Shown piece by piece: positions 4,773 through 5,224 of a stretch of 5,224 nucleotides of DNA; within the stretch, counting starts at the first letter, position 1, and each line of letters begins with the position of its first letter. The notes below the pieces were generated by a model. That model was not told where the DNA came from. It saw only the letters and a program-made list of their open reading frames with translations, and ran no database searches. The translations under genes were made by a program, and so were the position numbers. The DNA is from Bordetella parapertussis (GTDB lineage: Bacteria > Pseudomonadota > Gammaproteobacteria > Burkholderiales > Burkholderiaceae). Location: positions 1 through 5,224 of the forward strand of contig CAMDLJ010000201.1 in the NCBI GenBank assembly GCA_945901665.1, given 5' to 3'.

Positions 4773-5224
4773 ATGCTCAAACCCACACACCTGCTGCGCC
4801 GCCTTTTGGCCTTGATGCTGGCCACCTCTGCCACCTGGGCCGGGGCGCAAGACTTTCCCAACCGCCCCATTCGATTGGTCGTGCCCTATGGTCCCGGTGG
4901 CGTGACCGATATCAATGCACGCACCTTGGCCACGCGCCTGGGTGAAATATTGGGCCAGTCGGTGGTGGTGGACAACCGCGCGGGAGGTGCCTCTATCGTG
5001 GGTTCGGACGCCGTGGCCAAAGCCAAGCCCGATGGCTACACCTTGCTGTTGACCTCCACCGCCCTAGCGGCCAACCATATTTTGTTCAAAAAAATTCCTT
5101 ACGACCCGGTCAAAGACCTGATGCCGGTGAGCTTTGTCTCCACTGTCCCCACGGTTTTGGTGGTGCACAACAACGTGCCCGCGCAAAACCTCAAAGAGTT
5201 GGTGCAACTCGCCCGCAGCAAGCC
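4773..5224 (+). CDS. Second Bug/TctC-family periplasmic solute-binding protein, 3'-truncated by window edge
   Basis: The ATG at 4773 opens a frame that runs to the window end without a stop, showing 150 residues of an expected 320 or so. It starts with a signal peptide: MLKPTHLLRR, then LLALMLATSATW, with probable cleavage after AGA (residue 25) before QDFPNRPIRLVVPY. Family motifs are PYGPGGVTDINAR (38-50), the VVDNRAGGAS loop (from about 65), AKAKPDGYTLLL, then IPYDPVKDLMPVSFV. It is about 40% identical by eye to the minus-strand Bug protein over the shared region, so the two are old paralogues and probably bind different ligands. It begins 38 nt after the isomerase stop with no terminator between, consistent with co-transcription. 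This suggests it delivers the isomerase substrate, though Bug genes often sit beside catabolic genes without their membrane partners. The start is fixed by the signal peptide, since a recognisable ribosome site is lacking. Confidence 0.92.
   Translation, partial: MLKPTHLLRRLLALMLATSATWAGAQDFPNRPIRLVVPYGPGGVTDINARTLATRLGEILGQSVVVDNRAGGASIVGSDAVAKAKPDGYTLLLTSTALAANHILFKKIPYDPVKDLMPVSFVSTVPTVLVVHNNVPAQNLKELVQLARSK

Noticed and set aside
1..5224. Mobile element, CRISPR, toxin-antitoxin or defence system
   Set aside because: No terminal inverted repeats, transposase or integrase motifs, spaced repeats or small gene pairs are visible. All long genes belong to metabolic or transport families, and composition is uniform.

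Overview
The window looks like chromosomal DNA of a betaproteobacterium, most likely order Burkholderiales and plausibly Comamonadaceae. The base composition is moderately GC-rich, with C- or G-ending codons alongside frequent TTG leucine. Two genes belong to the Bug/TctC periplasmic binding-protein family, which is greatly expanded in that order. This placement is inferred from gene content and codon use; there is no rRNA or other phylogenetic marker.

Layout: (1) 1-1812, plus strand, is most of a PhoX-family phosphatase whose N-terminus lies before the window; a good intrinsic terminator follows at 1835-1862. (2) 1893-2882, minus strand, is a complete Bug/TctC solute-binding protein that converges on the phosphatase. 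(3) 2883-2973 is a 91-bp divergent control region. It holds a near-consensus sigma70 promoter reading rightward (TTGACA, 18 bp, GATAAT with an extended -10 TG) and a perfect AT-rich dyad over its -10 and likely start point. (4) 2974-4029, plus, is a 351-residue protein built from seven Asp-box (BNR) units, i.e. a predicted seven-bladed beta-propeller with no signal peptide. (5) 4057-4734, plus, is an Asp/Glu racemase-superfamily enzyme of the maleate isomerase type with both catalytic cysteines. (6) 4773-5224, plus, is the 5' part of a second, different Bug/TctC binding protein, cut by the window end.

The propeller, isomerase and second Bug genes are closely spaced (27 and 38 nt) with no terminator between them, so they probably form one operon from the promoter at 2910-2939. 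The divergent Bug gene shares the control region. A reasonable inference is a small carboxylate scavenging and conversion locus: periplasmic binding proteins capture a carboxylate, a tripartite (TctAB-type) transporter encoded elsewhere or beyond the window imports it, and the cytoplasmic two-cysteine enzyme isomerises, racemises or decarboxylates it. The propeller's role is unknown and is the least explained element. The phosphatase appears to be a separate unit. No tRNA, rRNA, CRISPR array, insertion sequence or mobile-element remnant is visible, and no stretch longer than 91 bp lacks a gene.
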